A stretch of DNA of 64,000 nucleotides from Brugia malayi (GCF_000002995.4 NW_025062479.1:20332721-20396720); one strand, 5' to 3'; shown: positions 1-26,358, counted from the stretch's first letter. The notes: generated by a model from the sequence alone, not told the origin. Translations and numbers: made by a program.

Positions 1-497
1 TCATTGATGATATTTTTGAGAATATCGGGAGTTAGATCGGGACATTCGTCGAATCCATCATCTTTCCTCCCTCCTTTTTCATCAATACCGACAGTACTAT
101 TACCTCCCTCTCTTCCTTCTCCTCCTCCTTTTCCATTTGTAGTACCAGCATCTTTTTCCTTTTCTGGTGACTGTTCTGGTTCTATACTCTCCTTCGAAAT
201 ACTTTTCTAAAGTTACAGAAGTAGGATTTAAAATGAACGTTTGAATTCAAAGATTTCAAATAAGATGAGGATCGAATTATTGATTAGTTTAAGATTTGTG
301 GCATAAATAGATTGGAAATGATGTGAATTCAAGTAGTAATTAATGAATAATAGGAAAAGCATAAATTAAATAGGTTCAGTGAATGAATTAGCAATGGGAA
401 ATATATGATGGAATAATAAGTAGTCTATCATTCTATACACAATGTTAATTGATTTTAATTTCAAAATTTTTTACTTTGCCTTAGATGAAAAAACCAT

Positions 498-532
<35 letters not shown>

Positions 533-1280
533 AAAAGGAAAACAATTCAAACATGTTGCAACAATAGCAAAATTTGGTTTCACGAATAACAGGAAATTTA
601 TTTATTCATTGAATTTTCTGTTTCAGTTATTTGATTTCAGTCAGTTTCTTAATTACCTGTATATATTTTATATTGATTCATTAATTTTTACGTATTTGAC
701 AACTTTTGATTCTATTTCTATTCCTTATACTACTATTGTTCCTGATTTCACTTCTATCCATTACTGATTCTTATTTTGAAATATTGTATTCCATAACTAC
801 AATGTAAAGTTGCATACCACTAATAACACAAATATCCCAATTTCAATATCTGTTAAATTCTTTTTTTTCAATTATAAATTTGACAAAAGTTTTTGATCAT
901 CTTTTTCCTTTTTTCCTATAAAAGAAAAAAGAACTGCAAATTATTCAAAATACAAAACAATAACATTAGAGATTAACGATTACCTTATTATCAGCTCTTA
1001 ACTCGGCGGATGGTGAACATTCAATTGGAATCGTAGCGATAGGTGTTTGTGTTTCTTGATTTGATGTAGCTAATGAGTGTTTCGCATAAATTGGTGCTAC
1101 TGGTGGTAGTTGTGGTGCTTCTGGTTGTGGTGGTGGTTGCAGTGATTGTGGTTGTGGTCGTGGTGATTCTTGAAGCACTGGTAATGCAGAGCTACGCATC
1201 GAATTTGTTATTTTATACATTTGCTTCTTTTGACTAGCACATTCCATTTGCAAGATAATTAAAGGCGCAAAAAATAGCAT
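1..1280 (-). CDS. Secreted proline-rich protein, 5' part (runs off left edge)
   Basis: I do not recognise this gene. Two exons are visible on the minus strand: 984-1280 and 1-206. They join in phase 0 across an intron with a GTAATC donor and a TTTAG acceptor. The protein opens with a hydrophobic stretch (MLFFAPLIILQMECASQ) that reads as a signal peptide, so it is probably secreted. A proline- and glutamine-rich segment follows (residues about 35-65, many PQP and PPP). The second exon is Gly/Glu/Lys-rich and low in complexity, then reaches a more ordered stretch, DECPDLTPDILKNIIN, at the window edge. The ATG at 1280 follows a TTATTTAG-like acceptor by two bases. It could therefore be a trans-spliced start or an internal exon, so the true N-terminus is unsure. 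The rest of the protein lies to the left. Confidence 0.6.
211..983 (-). other. Intron of the left-edge gene
   Basis: This is the AT-rich intron between the two exons of the left-edge minus-strand gene. It holds an A-rich tract at about 501-530 and no other coding signal that I can see. Confidence 0.55.
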
Positions 1281-1289
1281 CACTAAATA

Positions 1290-2592
1290 AAATTAATGAA
1301 ATATTTTTGGCACTGTAAAATTTTTGAATACAGAAAAAAAATTTACAGATCAAACTTTTTATTGTAATTAAAAAAATGTTTTCTTCCTTCTTGTATTGGA
1401 TAATGTATCAGAGAGTTTTTTCCGTAATAATAATGAAATATTATTTGATTATGAATTTAAAAAAAAAAAAAAAAAAAACAGTAATTGGCAAAAATATTAG
1501 TATAATTTATTAATTACTAATTAGTCAACCATTTATGAAAACGTAAGCGTAAGCGAGATTTAAAGGAAAAAGAACAATTATTTTGATTAATGTCTTAGCA
1601 TGAAAAAAAAGTCTTACAAACATGATAAAAATGGCATACTTGATAAAATGGAAATGGTTAGATAATAAATGATAATGTTTGATAAATAAAATACCATATT
1701 TTGCAATATGTATTAATCGAATTATTTTCCCTGTTCGAGTATTTTATTATTATATTTTATTAGTATTATGACGAATGTCTAATTTTCAGAAATTTGCATA
1801 AATTACGAAAAATTTTTCTACTTTTCCTTTTTTTTTTCAGCAATTAATAATTTATTTTACACATTTAACCATTAAATTTTAACTTCAAAGATTAAGATTT
1901 TTTCTCACCCTGATTTTGATTTTATTATCAGTTGATTGCACTAAAGTTAATTGTTATATATGATGAAATGATAAGACGGTCGGACTGATTACAATCGTAT
2001 AGTATTAATTACAAATATATTTGTTTTTTCAAAGTATGCTATGATGAAAAATATTACGGTCTATTTCAAATTATTAGATTCTAAATAACAAAATCTGCTG
2101 CAGTAGTAAAAGCTATATATTACTATTATTGTATTTAACTGTTTCTAATTATTGTGGAGTAATTATAATTTCGCGAACTATCAATAATAAAATACAAATG
2201 CATTTTTTAATAATTTGAAGATATTACTGGATTTTTTTTTCTAGAATACAAATAGTAGTAAAAAAAAAAAAAAAAATGAAAAAAAATATTTGCCGATCTT
2301 TTAGCTTTAAACTTGTTTTTTTTTTTATTAAAAGAGTTTCACATGTCAATTAAAGATTAAATGTAGTAACAAATATACAGGATTAGTTCTTTTTATTTCT
2401 TATTAATATTATACATATTTTTTAATTTTAATTATTATCATTATCACAACTGACATAAGATTTAACTAGTACTACTGTAATATAAAAACTTTCACAGTTT
2501 AAATAAATTATTTCACATTATAATTATTGACTTAAATAGATTAGAAAAGGAAGAATTACTCTCCCTCCCTTTTTTTCCCCTCTCTCTCTACA

Positions 2593-2660
<68 letters not shown>

Positions 2661-4550
2661 GATGAAAACTAAATTAGTATTTCTTGTCTCATTAAAAAAT
2701 ATTATTACTAAGCGGTAAACTTTATGTAATAGCAATCTTAAAGTAAGATTGTTTAAAGTAACTATGTCTGATGTACTGGGTTGAAACTATCTCTTAAATA
2801 ATGAACACTAACTAACGTCCTGAAATTTGATTTCATAGTCCTCAATACACGTAGGATTTAGGTGAGAAGTCGATCAACCAATAAAAACTCAATATTTTAT
2901 TATCACAGATGAGTAAACAATCTTTACATCATTTTAACGTCAGATGTTTAAATTTTGCAGGAATTCGAAAAAAAAAAAAAAAAAAAAGAGTTTTCACTAT
3001 CAATATTGTTTGCCAAAAAAAAAAAGTTGAATAAATAAATCAACCGCCTACCGTTTTTGCAACCTAAAATAATACATGCAATTTTTTTTTTTTGAAAATT
3101 TTTCATATCATTTCCGAAATGTTTCTGTTTTAAATTTTTGTCAATTTACAAATAATGTAATGTGATAAAATGAAAATTGAATATTTTTAACTTTTTATCA
3201 TAGTATGTCGTACTGGAAATTTGATCATATTATGATGAAATTTATAGCTGTTAAGAATGTTCGTTACTCATTTCTAAAACATCCAATCTTTCCAATATCA
3301 TGGCTCGTTCCAAGCTTTGAATTACAAAATGATACGTTCAATAACAACAAAAAAAGAAGTATTAAATCAAATTCAATAGAATGCAAAATTTTACAATTTC
3401 ATCACTAAATGATAATTGTATCTGATTGCAATGAATTTTGAAACTTTATTGAGTTAAACGAGTGATCAAAAGTTAAATGTCTGATAATAATATCAACAAC
3501 CCAGTTTAGTTTAGTATGAAAATGGTTGTTTGGCTTCTTCTTCGGTATTTTATCAGATTATATTAGAATTTTCGATCTTTCGCCCCGATGTCTGAATTTT
3601 CAATCTTATACTTCTGTATCCGACGAATTACTATTGAAATTATTAGAAATCTCAGAATTAAGGTGCATTCTTTTCCAAAAATATCGTTCCATAATTTAAT
3701 TCTTTCGAAATAAAATCATGAAGATGAAAATTGCAAGATAAAAGCAATATTGCAATTCTTATTTTGAAGTGAAACTCAAAAGTATATGATTTTGTATTTT
3801 GCACTACTCTGAATAAAAGGAACCTTAAACAAAATTAAAGAAATGAAAAAAAGCCGCAGTCCTGGAATTAAACTTACTATAGACACAATTTTAATATATT
3901 AACATTCATGTAAAAGAGGTAAAACATTAAACTGAAGACATCCAAAAAAAAAAAAATGGAGTTATAAAATTTTATTATTCATTAACGGTTAACTCAATCT
4001 TAAAATTATGATCAGGATTTCTAAATTGAAACAGTCTTTTTTTCTTTCCTTTCGAATTAAAAAACTGCCTGAAATTTGAGATAAATGTTAACAAAAAGCA
4101 TTATATCAAATTTAAAAAAAAAAAAAAAAAAAAAGAAAATACGATGAAATTATTCGCTTTAATTGTTGTAATAATTAATTCACTAAAAAGTTGAAGTGAT
4201 TGTCCAAAATTCTCATCCATAATTTCAGTTTAATCCAACATTTTGGCAAACTTTTTTCTTGTAATTATTTTTCTAATCAAAAAATTTGAAACGATTGAAG
4301 TTTTATTAAATAAAAGAAAAATTTGATTAAATGCTTCAAGAAATTTGGTTCATCAAATATTATATAAAACAGAATAAAACGTCATATTTACTTGTTTTAC
4401 ATCAAAGTTTCATTTCATTTCAATAAAGTAATTTATATGGCATAATTTAATTGCAATATGCATTATGTGATATCTCATTTATATGACATAAAGTAATACT
4501 ATTATACTTTATATAATCTATGTGAAATAATCTCTACCAAACGATCATTT
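1290..4550. other. Intergenic DNA between divergent genes
   Basis: This is AT-rich DNA upstream of both the left-edge minus-strand gene and the plus-strand pkn locus. It holds several A/T homopolymer runs and one long AT dinucleotide repeat. Short open frames occur (for example 3205-3408) but have no splice context, signal peptide or family resemblance. No gene can be supported here. Confidence 0.5.
2596..2654. repeat. AT dinucleotide microsatellite
   Basis: About 29 nearly uninterrupted AT units follow a short CT-rich stretch. Visible directly; likely polymorphic in length. Confidence 0.97.
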
Positions 4551-4554
4551 AATT

Positions 4555-5065
4555 ACAGCCTAGCATACAAATAACACTCACTTATAAGGCCTACCACAAA
4601 TCCTAGGCTAGACCTATCACCAGACCTCCGATCCCCTATCAGTCATTCAACTTCATTTACAGTTTCATAAAACAAAGGGATGAAGATATTTCGCGCATCG
4701 TTTGTTCGAACTTTACATGGACATTCTCCAAAAAGCGGTCGCTAATTCGAGCTAATATTGTTTCGGGGTGTCTCGGTGGGTGTTCTTGATTCGGTGAGTT
4801 AACTGTTGTTTTAAGCTATGGACATTGTTGTTTCTCTGGGATATATCGATAGACTAAGGGTATGAAATTGAACATGGAAATACTATGTATAATAAGCAAT
4901 TAGTGCTAATATCGTTATTTTGACATTTTCCAAGTTGTTTACTTTTTCTCAGTTATACTATCTACTCGGAATGTAGTATTTTTGAATTCACATAATAACA
5001 GAACAAATTGTTAAATATAGAGTAAGTGTTTTTATATTTAGCTATGTATGTTTTATCGATAGACA
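4555..5065 (+). promoter_or_regulatory. Candidate promoter and 5' leader region upstream of pkn
   Basis: A block at about 4555-4800 is clearly less AT-rich than its surroundings and ends in a donor-like GGTGAGTT near 4794. The octamer TATCGATA occurs twice nearby, at 4844-4851 and 5054-5061, each followed by GAC. The next long gene on the plus strand is the kinase gene, whose coding exons start at 10675. A non-coding first exon plus promoter is a reasonable reading. Transcription from here is not shown by the sequence itself. Confidence 0.3.
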
Positions 5066-7823
5066 GCATTGCTGTATATCGTTTACGTTATAAAACCGTA
5101 TCATACGTTAATGGTACATAATTTTAACTACTGTATTATTTTTGGTAAACTTCTGGCTTTACATAAGTCCTCATCTATGAAATTGACCGGATTTTGGATT
5201 GATCTTTTATTACTTGAATTCAATTTTATACTTCGTCATACTTTTACGTTCCCGAATTCTATTTTATACCTTGTTAGCATTTATGTTCGATGTTATTTCT
5301 TCGTTTGTTATAGCAGTTGTTCTAGATCATCTCAAGCTTCTACTGATATAATTCGGCTCAATATTCGCCAAGCCTATTCACTTTTTTTCTGTAAAATCTT
5401 TATTTTTGTCAGCTTATGTACTTTCACAATTTCTTCATATTACTGAACAAAGTTGCTTGACGTAATCTTTAAGTTATATTTTATTGGAGATAACATTATA
5501 TATTTTTGATACATGTAATAAGATGTCGATCGATTCCTTTTTTTATTCAATTTTTCTTTCTTTTTTGTTGAATTAAATGATTTCAGTTAGAAGGATTTAT
5601 AAAAGTTCATGCATGAGGTTAAAAGGTAAAGTAAAATTAAGACACGGAACTTTATTCGAGTGTGAAGAAGGCTGAATCTACAGTGGCACTAAGGTATAGG
5701 TTGAAAGGAGGAGTCGTATTTCACATTTCAAGAAAAGGGAAATGTTAGGTTGCATTCTGCCCATTTGGACGTTGAAATTTTTAAATTTTATTTCACATTT
5801 TTACACATTGTTAGATATTTTTAGCGCTCATGCTTTGATTCTTTTCCTCCCTTTTTCTTTTTTTTCTTGATCAAAGTTTAGCTTATTTCCTTGGTTTGGT
5901 TGTTTGTGCTTATAATTTTGAATTCTAATTATATGCAATTCATGAATTTCCACAACAATTCATAATTTTCTAGTCATGCATTGATAATGCTGATATTTTG
6001 CAAGTGTAGGAAATATTGCACATACATAATTTAATTTTGACATTTCTTTCTTCATCATTTAGCTCCACTAAACTACAGTGATAATTTATGATGCTTCATT
6101 TTGAGGATAACTCGTTTAAGCTTCATTTCATTATGAATAGACGATTTGAATGAGTTAAATTATTTTTTATGCAGACATGCGTGTCAACAAGTACGAGAAC
6201 AGTAAGTTTTGTCTGATATATGCTTCAATACAACTTGTCATCTATAGGAGTAAATCATTATTTTATTTTTCTCAGTGTACAAGTGGTTCACTAGTACTAG
6301 GCTTTGAGTTGTTATTTTTTCCTTTCTTTTCTGTTCATTGTCAGCCTATTCGTCTATTCATTTCTTAAAGTGTTAGCCCAGCACTGCATCATGTTTCTTT
6401 GGGAAGGTAATCGTTTTAGGTCATGTGACCTTAATTTTTTAAGGCAAAAAATAGATGTACTTTTTAAGATCTTCATGATTTTATTTTAACTTTCAAAACA
6501 TCCATTTTTATCACTATTTTTTGTGTGACAAATATTTATATGTTGCTAAGGCAATAAAAATCATTCAGTTAGATGCGACATTTCATGTTAGATGGGCAAT
6601 AAATATTGACCTTTGTGTAAAAGAAAATGAGAGTTACAAGATATTAATTTATAAAGCTCTATTTAATTCGTTTTTTTGATCATATTATTGATCATTCTAT
6701 TATGAAATTTAGATAAACTAACGACATTAGCTAATCCAATTAATTCAAAAACGAAATGAATGTAAACATTTTGGACTTTAAAAGGAAAGATTTTGACAAA
6801 ATAATCTCTTTTTGGTGGGATCACTATACCCGTACATATAATTGTTGTTAGCTGGAATACTGACCATGTTTGTTATTAATTGTAGTTTATTATTATTAAT
6901 TATCATCAAATTTTTGTTATTACTATTGATGACACTTTTTTTATGATCTTAAATGTATTCTCACTTTTCTTCTCGCTCTCTTTTGCGTTATAATATCTTT
7001 AATGATTAATTTTAACGTTTGCAAACTTTTTTCCTTCATTCTTCTATGTGTTTTTATGCGAAGCAATAATATATGTGCGGCATATTTTGACGATGTTGAA
7101 AAACTAAGAAAGTGATGAATAATCTTTCTTTTTTCATTTTTGCTTTTTAAGAAATAAAATAATTTGGAATTTTTTTGTGGGCTCTGATTTCAAGTTTTCT
7201 TTCATTTGTTTACATATGGTTAGATTTAGGCTTTATGTGTAATTATTGGATGCTACTCATGATTTATTTTGGTTTTTATCTTCCAAATTAGTTGCTTATG
7301 GGTCTGTTTTTCGGTGATATCATGTTGATGGAAGGCTTTGTGGTTTTTCATTTGTTAGCTGTTTTTTGATTAATTATATCCAGATTCTGGATTGTTTACT
7401 ATTTTTTTTAGGAAATAGTGCTAACTGAAGTATAAGTTTTAATGATTATTGGAATGAATTGTATGGATTTATTCAATATCAGGAAAAGGTATTTGTATTA
7501 ACGCAGTTTATAAATTCCCTAGCAACATGAAAAAGTATGAATAAATTTCTAAGACAAAATGCTGTTCTCATCTATTTTCTCTTCCTGAAGAAAAGTAGTC
7601 TTCATGAAATGTATTTCAGTATAAATTGTTATGGATATTATGCTTTTTCTAATAAGTTTATAACGGAAGGATTAAGAGAGCTGTATTAATAAATTTGTAT
7701 ATAAATGTTAAATAAATTTGTTGAATATATAATAATTTGGTTATAAAATAATCGTAATGTGCTGATTACATTAAATTTTAAAAATATGTCTCAAATGTAG
7801 CATGCAAATTCATTACTGATGTA

Positions 7824-7855
<32 letters not shown>

Positions 7856-10674
7856 CAATTTGCGGAAAAGGAGATAAAACGATGAACGTCCTTTATTTAT
7901 CAATTTGTGTTTTAATTGCATCATTGATAACAACTGTCATTTACCACTACTGTGAAGTGTATTTCAATCATTCATATTCGTCTTTTACAGTTAACGTTCC
8001 AAATTGATAATGAACATTGAAATTATACAAGTATTAGAGGAAAGTTATAACTTGAATATTATACATTCTGTGGATTTCATTTCAGCTTTCAGTTTTGTTG
8101 AATGTTTAATTTCAATTAGTAATTTTGATTTCAAGTTTTCAGATATCAGCATGGTATGGGCTAGTTATTTAATCAAAGACAAAGAAGCTGGTAAACAAAA
8201 TGCTAATTTTAGGCTTTAACCCATCAGACCGCTGGATAATCCTTTGAATTTTTTCGTACGACAACCCCTTCTCTTTTGTTTTTTTGTGAGCCCATATTTC
8301 TGTTTTTTGTATCTGTTACGATAGCTTTCTTACCAATAAGATTGATATAAACAAATAGATAAAAAGTAAACATCGTTTAATTTAATATTAGTAGTTCTTT
8401 TAAAGGGGACTTTACTTTAGCTTCTTTCAAAGTATTTTTGTTGCTAAGTAATGCCAAGTTTCTTTCCATTTTTTTTTCGTTATTCTGGGAAGTAATCCTT
8501 GAAATTTTAAAATTTCATGCTAAATGTTTTTAGTGGTTCAGTTTCATTTTTTTTTTGTTTGCTTCTTATTAGTAGGGTGTAAATTTCTTTTCCTTTTTTT
8601 TTTTGAAAAAGAGGGAGGGAAGGGGGAAGATACATTGATAGGCAGGTGAATTGATGCGTGGTAGATGGGATAGATGATTGTCATTTTGCAAATGACGGCT
8701 TCATTTTTCTTTCTCTTTTTTCTTTTTAGAAAAATTTTCAAAAGTCTAATGAATCGATCATTTTATCGATTGGTTGATGTGGTATGAAGAAACAAAGATA
8801 AGACGCAAAAAATTCGTTGAAGAGATGATTAGTTGAATGTTATTGGATCATTTTCCTTGCTTTACTAATTAATTATATATTTATGTTTGACTGTTAATTT
8901 TTCTAACTTATTGATTTCTTAATTGATTTGCTCTTTTTTAATTAAATTTTAAATTTATTAAATTAAATTTTTTAAAACTAAATTTATTAAATTTAATTAC
9001 TTGTGTATTCTAAGTAGTTTTGTATTTTATTTCGCTAATCTTTTAATCTTTTTTCCCATTCCCTGATAGTTATTTTCTCCAATTTATTCTATTTTCAATA
9101 AGATAACTTACGGTATTAATTATTTTGTAAAAGAATGTGAAAAGAATCGATTATCGACTAATTTGATATATTAAATATATACAATAAAGAAACCTCATCG
9201 GTTACAACCAGTCAGTCGTTTTTTCCTTTTTTTTTCCTTCCAAAAATTTTATTTAATTGTTAAAAATATGTTTTTATTTCAAAAATTGTTTCGAAAGCAA
9301 TTGACGATGTGATGACAGAAAGAAAATAACATTTTTTCTATACGGCAACTTTGATTGAAAGGCAAAAAAAAGCACACCTACATACATACACCTATACACA
9401 CACACACATACGTATGCACAGACATATATGCATACAAACACATGCACACATACATATAGCTGTACGCATACACATGCAGATATACATTCATACATACAAA
9501 ATATATATGCATTCATTACATCTTCATAACTAAATTTACAACACGAGGAGACCGATGGTTCGTTGAAAAGTTATCACTGATTATGATTGAGTCTGATATT
9601 TTATGTTATATGATATATTGTTAAACATTTTAATTTTTAATATTTTTACTGATTAAAAATTGGTTTGATTTTTTTTTTCTGTTTGGTTTATTTCTTTTTG
9701 CCAATTTTTTTTTTGTTACCACTTAATATATATTTTCCTATATCTATTCTTTAACTTCTTGAATTCTGCCTGATTTTTTTTTTTTTTTTTCATCTGGTTC
9801 ATCCAGCATTTTTTTTTTTTTTGCTTCTTTCACTCTATTTCTCTTTTCTCAAAAGTTAAACTACTGTATTTATATGTTTTGACAGCTGACATTGCAAGCT
9901 TCTTCAAAGATATCATTCGAGTTGTGGTGATAACACAAAGTTATACTGTTACCGTTACTAAATTTACGAAAATTGAGTCATTTTTGGTCATTATAATACT
10001 TTATTTATTGATGTATTTAATACAAAAATCATTCATCTATCTTCATTGTTTGAAAAAAAATGAGTGATTAATTGAAATTGACATTATTTAACCAAAGTTC
10101 AAAGTTCACCTGATAAAGTTGAACGATTGAGAGATAATTTTATATGTCGGACGATTTTTTTTTTTTCTTTTTTTTATTCTCTACCTTATATATCATCCTT
10201 CCGTTCGTTATGCAGCGTCATTTGATGATTTGTCATTTTCGATTAGTTGAGATGTTTTAGATAGTTTTCTGTTCGTTTCAGAGTTTTATTCCAGTCCAGA
10301 AAAGCAAAAAGTTGCATTGGTGTGTGGATTTGTGGGTGTTCTAAACTGCACCACATTAAAAGGAGTGGATGGTGAGATTTCCGTCCTGTTCTAGTGCTGC
10401 CACTGCTATTATTATTCTGCTTTTCTAATTCCTTACTGATTTACTCGAGCAGATCAAATTTTAAAGGCGTTTAACCTATTCGGTTGTTAATGCTAGGTTC
10501 AGATACTTTTTTTTCCTGTTTATTCTACGTCTTTTTTCTGTTCCACTCGTATCACAAATTTTACTTTCTTCTTTTCTAGTCAGTTCATCCATTCATTTGT
10601 ATTTTCTTTTTTGTACTTCATCATTTTGTTCAAACCGTTTACTTTTATTTTTTTTTTTTTTACTGTCACTATAG
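5066..10674 (+). other. Upstream region or long leader introns of pkn, with isolated exon-like segments
   Basis: Most of this stretch is AT-rich and looks intronic. Three short segments have splice signals on both sides. They are 6175-6201 (TATGCAG acceptor, GTAAGT donor, frame MRVNKYEN), 9886-9926 (TTGACAG acceptor, frame DIASFFKDIIRVV) and 10282-10371 (TTTCAG acceptor, GTGAGA donor). The first two join in frame (phase 1), but the second does not join in frame to the third. I cannot assemble a protein from them. They may be alternative 5' exons of pkn, parts of a small nested gene, or chance. Poly(T) tracts lie near 7827 and 9776. Confidence 0.3.
9368..9512. repeat. Degenerate CA/CATA-rich simple repeat
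   Basis: About 145 bases are made mostly of CATA and CACA units on the plus strand. Open frames on both strands here are by-products of the repeat. Confidence 0.85.
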
Positions 10675-23141
<12,467 letters not shown>

Positions 23142-25270
23142 TTAGAAATTCTTTTTTTCCTCGGTTTCATATTTTTATATAGGAACTAGCAAAGAGTGCC
23201 TTTTCTTCTTTATCCTTCTTATTTTTCTTGTAATGATAAGAAAAAAGAATGCGTATCTAATCAACAAAAAGATTTGTTTGTTGTGTAATTTCAAAAAAAT
23301 AATGATTCATTTCCTGTAAAGATCAAGCACTTCTTTTTTTGATTAGTTTATTGCATATACTTTCTTATAAATTTGATGACTAAAATTTCAAGAGTTAAGG
23401 ATAACTATCTAATATAACAGGCTAGTACTATATTTGACCTGTTACTAAAAGCTGAAATCTAAAATTTTCGAAACAATTCCAAAAAAAAAACGCGAAGTGA
23501 TTTGAAGGCGATATTTTAAAATTGTGTTTAAGTAGTTTTTTGCTTGATTTCACCATTTTTCTTCATGTGTTTTTGCATTCAATGACTGTTATTACACTCG
23601 TTTTTTGCTGTTTATCTGTTCTTTTAGATTTTAGTGCAGTGGCAGTTTCTTGTTTTAGAATTTTCTCAATCATTAAATTATTTCTTCAGTTATTGTTTTT
23701 GCCATAAACTTAGTCTTCAGATGCCAATACTCTAGGAAAGGCTTAGAAATTTTGTCCTTGTTAACTATGTTTCAGTTTTATTTCTTGATATATTTTTTCT
23801 ACGAAGTTTTCTTGGACGAAAATGTTGATAGAAACTTTATGTCTTATTGTGAGGGAAAAATTATGATTTAGTTTTTTTCCGCTGGTTTTATTTCTATATA
23901 ATAATGTATCACTTCAAAAGATTGTTTTCTAATCGCTTAAGTTGCCTGTTGCTTGCAATTCTTGTTTCCTATGTTATCCAGGCCTGTGATAATATATTGG
24001 CCGAACATAGCTTTTTTTCGGAGAAAAGAGAGACAAGATTATAAGTCTTAATCCTATTCCCTTCAATGCCTTTCTGTTTACTGTTCTTTTATGATGTTTT
24101 TAAATTATCACAAAAAACTAGCTCTGGTTACAATTAAGAAAAGAAAACGTACCTTTTTCTTTCACATATTTAAAGTAATAGTGATTTTACACTTTTCGAG
24201 ACTGAGATAATGCAACATGTGTTGGTTACTTATTTCATATTCTGAAAATACTCTAAACTGTTGTCTTAATCCGGTCAGTTACGTCCAAAACTCTCTTCAT
24301 TATAGGTTTCACTCTTCAGAATTATACAGTGCTGGTTGCCAAACTAGGAAATGATTTTGCATTTCAAATTATTTTTCAACAATTATAATTTGTCCCTCTA
24401 TTGACGTTTTTTTCTCTACATTACAGTAATAGTAAAATGTCAAAATGAGTGAAATAGTTAAGGATATTCATTCCTCTATTGGCCTTTTCCTTTATCATTG
24501 ATTTTGATTGAGAAATTTTCAGTATTTTAGTTAATTAATCGAGGGATAAGGCAGTATTTCATGAAAAATACCATATTGATATGTTTTACTATTATTCGGG
24601 AATAATAAATTGTTTGTTTTAATTGACTAATGTATTTCCCTATTCTATTAACTAATGAAATAAAAGATTTGTATTAGTTCAGAATGATTGTCTGTTCGTT
24701 AACAGCACGAAAGTATACTGACATTGTAGATGCAATCACAACTGAGAATCGATTCATCAACACTTTGGAAGAGTTATATACGTAAGCTACTGTACGTGAG
24801 CTTTGTGTGTAACACGTTGTACATAAGTTCTTTATTACAATAAGATTTGAGAAGGACTTCTACACTATAAAGTATTTATGTTATACTAGGTGGGAACTTC
24901 TGTAACATATAATTGCGCAAGCAAAACTTTTGTATTTTGTTTTCGTTAGTTAAAATTTAGGTATAACAATTTTATCTCAAGAGACGTACTATTTTAATTT
25001 ATCAGAATTGCAAAACATTCACCAAAAGTATTCAGAATAAAATATTTGTAGTACCACAATTATTTTCTCAGTGGTAAGTATTCTGTGCTATAAATTTTTA
25101 GCAGCCATTCAGACAAGGAGAACAAAAGTATCTTTAAATATGGCGCTAAGTACAGTGCTTATCAATTCTCATACATATGTTTTGCATCAATTACTGTTTA
25201 CATTGATACAAAAAATTAAATTTTTAGGTTTTTCGAGCTTCTTTCTCAGATTGTTATTTTTTGTGAAGTG
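23142..25270 (+). other. pkn 3' UTR and intergenic DNA
   Basis: There is no coding gene I can support. AATAAA signals at 24604-24609 and 24659-24664 may end the pkn transcript, giving a 3' UTR of about 1.5 kb. An open stretch at 24731-24782 starts ATG after TTGTAG, reads MQSQLRIDSSTLWKSYI, and ends at a CGTAAGC donor. A second one lies at about 25101-25145 (frame AIQTRRTKVSLNMAL). They could be alternative upstream exons of the next gene, because phase 1 fits an acceptor at 25286, but that acceptor is poor. Confidence 0.4.
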
Positions 25271-25280
25271 TTTTCAAGGA

Positions 25281-26237
25281 TGTCTACAGAAGATGAATCT
25301 ATCAAGGAAGTTCGGCCTTTACGTAAAATTGGTTTAAAGGTTAAATGTTATTAAAAGAACTTTGGGACTTTAATGTATAGTTATTTATTTCAATGGAATA
25401 GCAGGTAATGTAGGACAAAGGAACAAAAAATTATGATAATGGAATCGATCAAATCTCAATTTGATAGTTACGTTGAACTTGTTACGTGACCAGTATTCTA
25501 CAACCTTAAAATGCTATCTTATTTATTTTTCCTTCTCAAGTTTCCATCCCTTTGTTTACTTCTCTTTTAAATTAGCATTTAAGTTTTCCTTTTTTATTTT
25601 TTGCATAGTCCAGGAAAAACTTCAAGCTGATCCCGGATTTCCACTTACAGTTGTGTCAACAGCAGTTAACTTTACCCTGTCAAGTGTGTTCTTTTATGGT
25701 GTTACAGGAAATCCACGTACTAGCATGTAAGCATTGAGCATTTTTATATTAGAAAAAGATGGAAATTTGGTGTTTTATTTTAAATCATTTTTAATTCCTT
25801 AGTTTTAATTCCTTCAAAAATTTTCTAAATTGTCATAATTTTTGCGTCGTCCTTCTGTTAATCATTGCAGTACTTTAATGATTTTATATACATATATTAA
25901 GAAAATTTCTGTAGAATATAAAATTTTTCATAAAATGAAGATGATCAAAAAAGGAGGAATTATGAATATGGGACGTAAGTGAAGTAATTTAAATAGGATT
26001 CATTATTATAGACTTGCTGGTTTGATATCAATTCCATTTTGTATTATAACAAATATCCTGGATACAGAAAAGGATTATAAAATATGGAAAGAAGCGGAAG
26101 GAATCAGAGCACGTGGTTTGCCGGAAATATTAATTTCCAGGAGGCCGAAATATGATTGGGATTATTATGAACCCTTACGGAAAGAAATCGAACGATTTTA
26201 TAATTATGATACGGAAAACAAACAGGAAGCTAGCTAG
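25281..26237 (+). CDS. Small two-membrane-segment protein, function unknown
   Basis: I do not recognise the family. The exons are 25281-25340, 25614-25726 and 26012-26237, joined at GTTAAA..CCAG and GTAAGC..ATAG with frame kept (phase 0, then phase 2). The product has about 132 residues. The start is the ATG in CAAGGATGTC, about 40 bases after a TTTCTCAG acceptor that could take a spliced leader. The charged N-terminus (MSTEDESIKEVRPLRK) is followed by two hydrophobic segments, at about residues 32-50 (TVVSTAVNFTLSSVFFYGV) and 58-73 (LAGLISIPFCIITNI), split by a short TGNPRTS turn. A soluble, charged tail follows, with EAEGIRARGLPE and tyrosine-rich KYDWDYYEPL. A hairpin membrane protein, perhaps of mitochondrion or ER, would fit; that is inference. 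AATAAA lies at 26359-26364, about 120 bases after the stop. Confidence 0.75.
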
Positions 26238-26358
26238 TTGTTGTTTCAATATTTCTGCGAAGTAATCGCAAAATAATATCTTTGTGCCTGATTTTTGACG
26301 CTTTTGCATGGTGTCATATCTTTCATTCTTTTAAAAAGTGAAGACTAAGTCTCTTTCG

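Noticed and set aside
3205..3408. 67-codon open frame on the plus strand
   Set aside because: No splice context, no signal peptide and ordinary AT-rich composition; fits chance.
5069..5446. 125-codon hydrophobic open frame on the plus strand
   Set aside because: T-rich DNA gives Phe/Leu/Ile/Tyr by composition. An acceptor-donor pair inside it (near 5312 and 5391) does not join to any supported exon.
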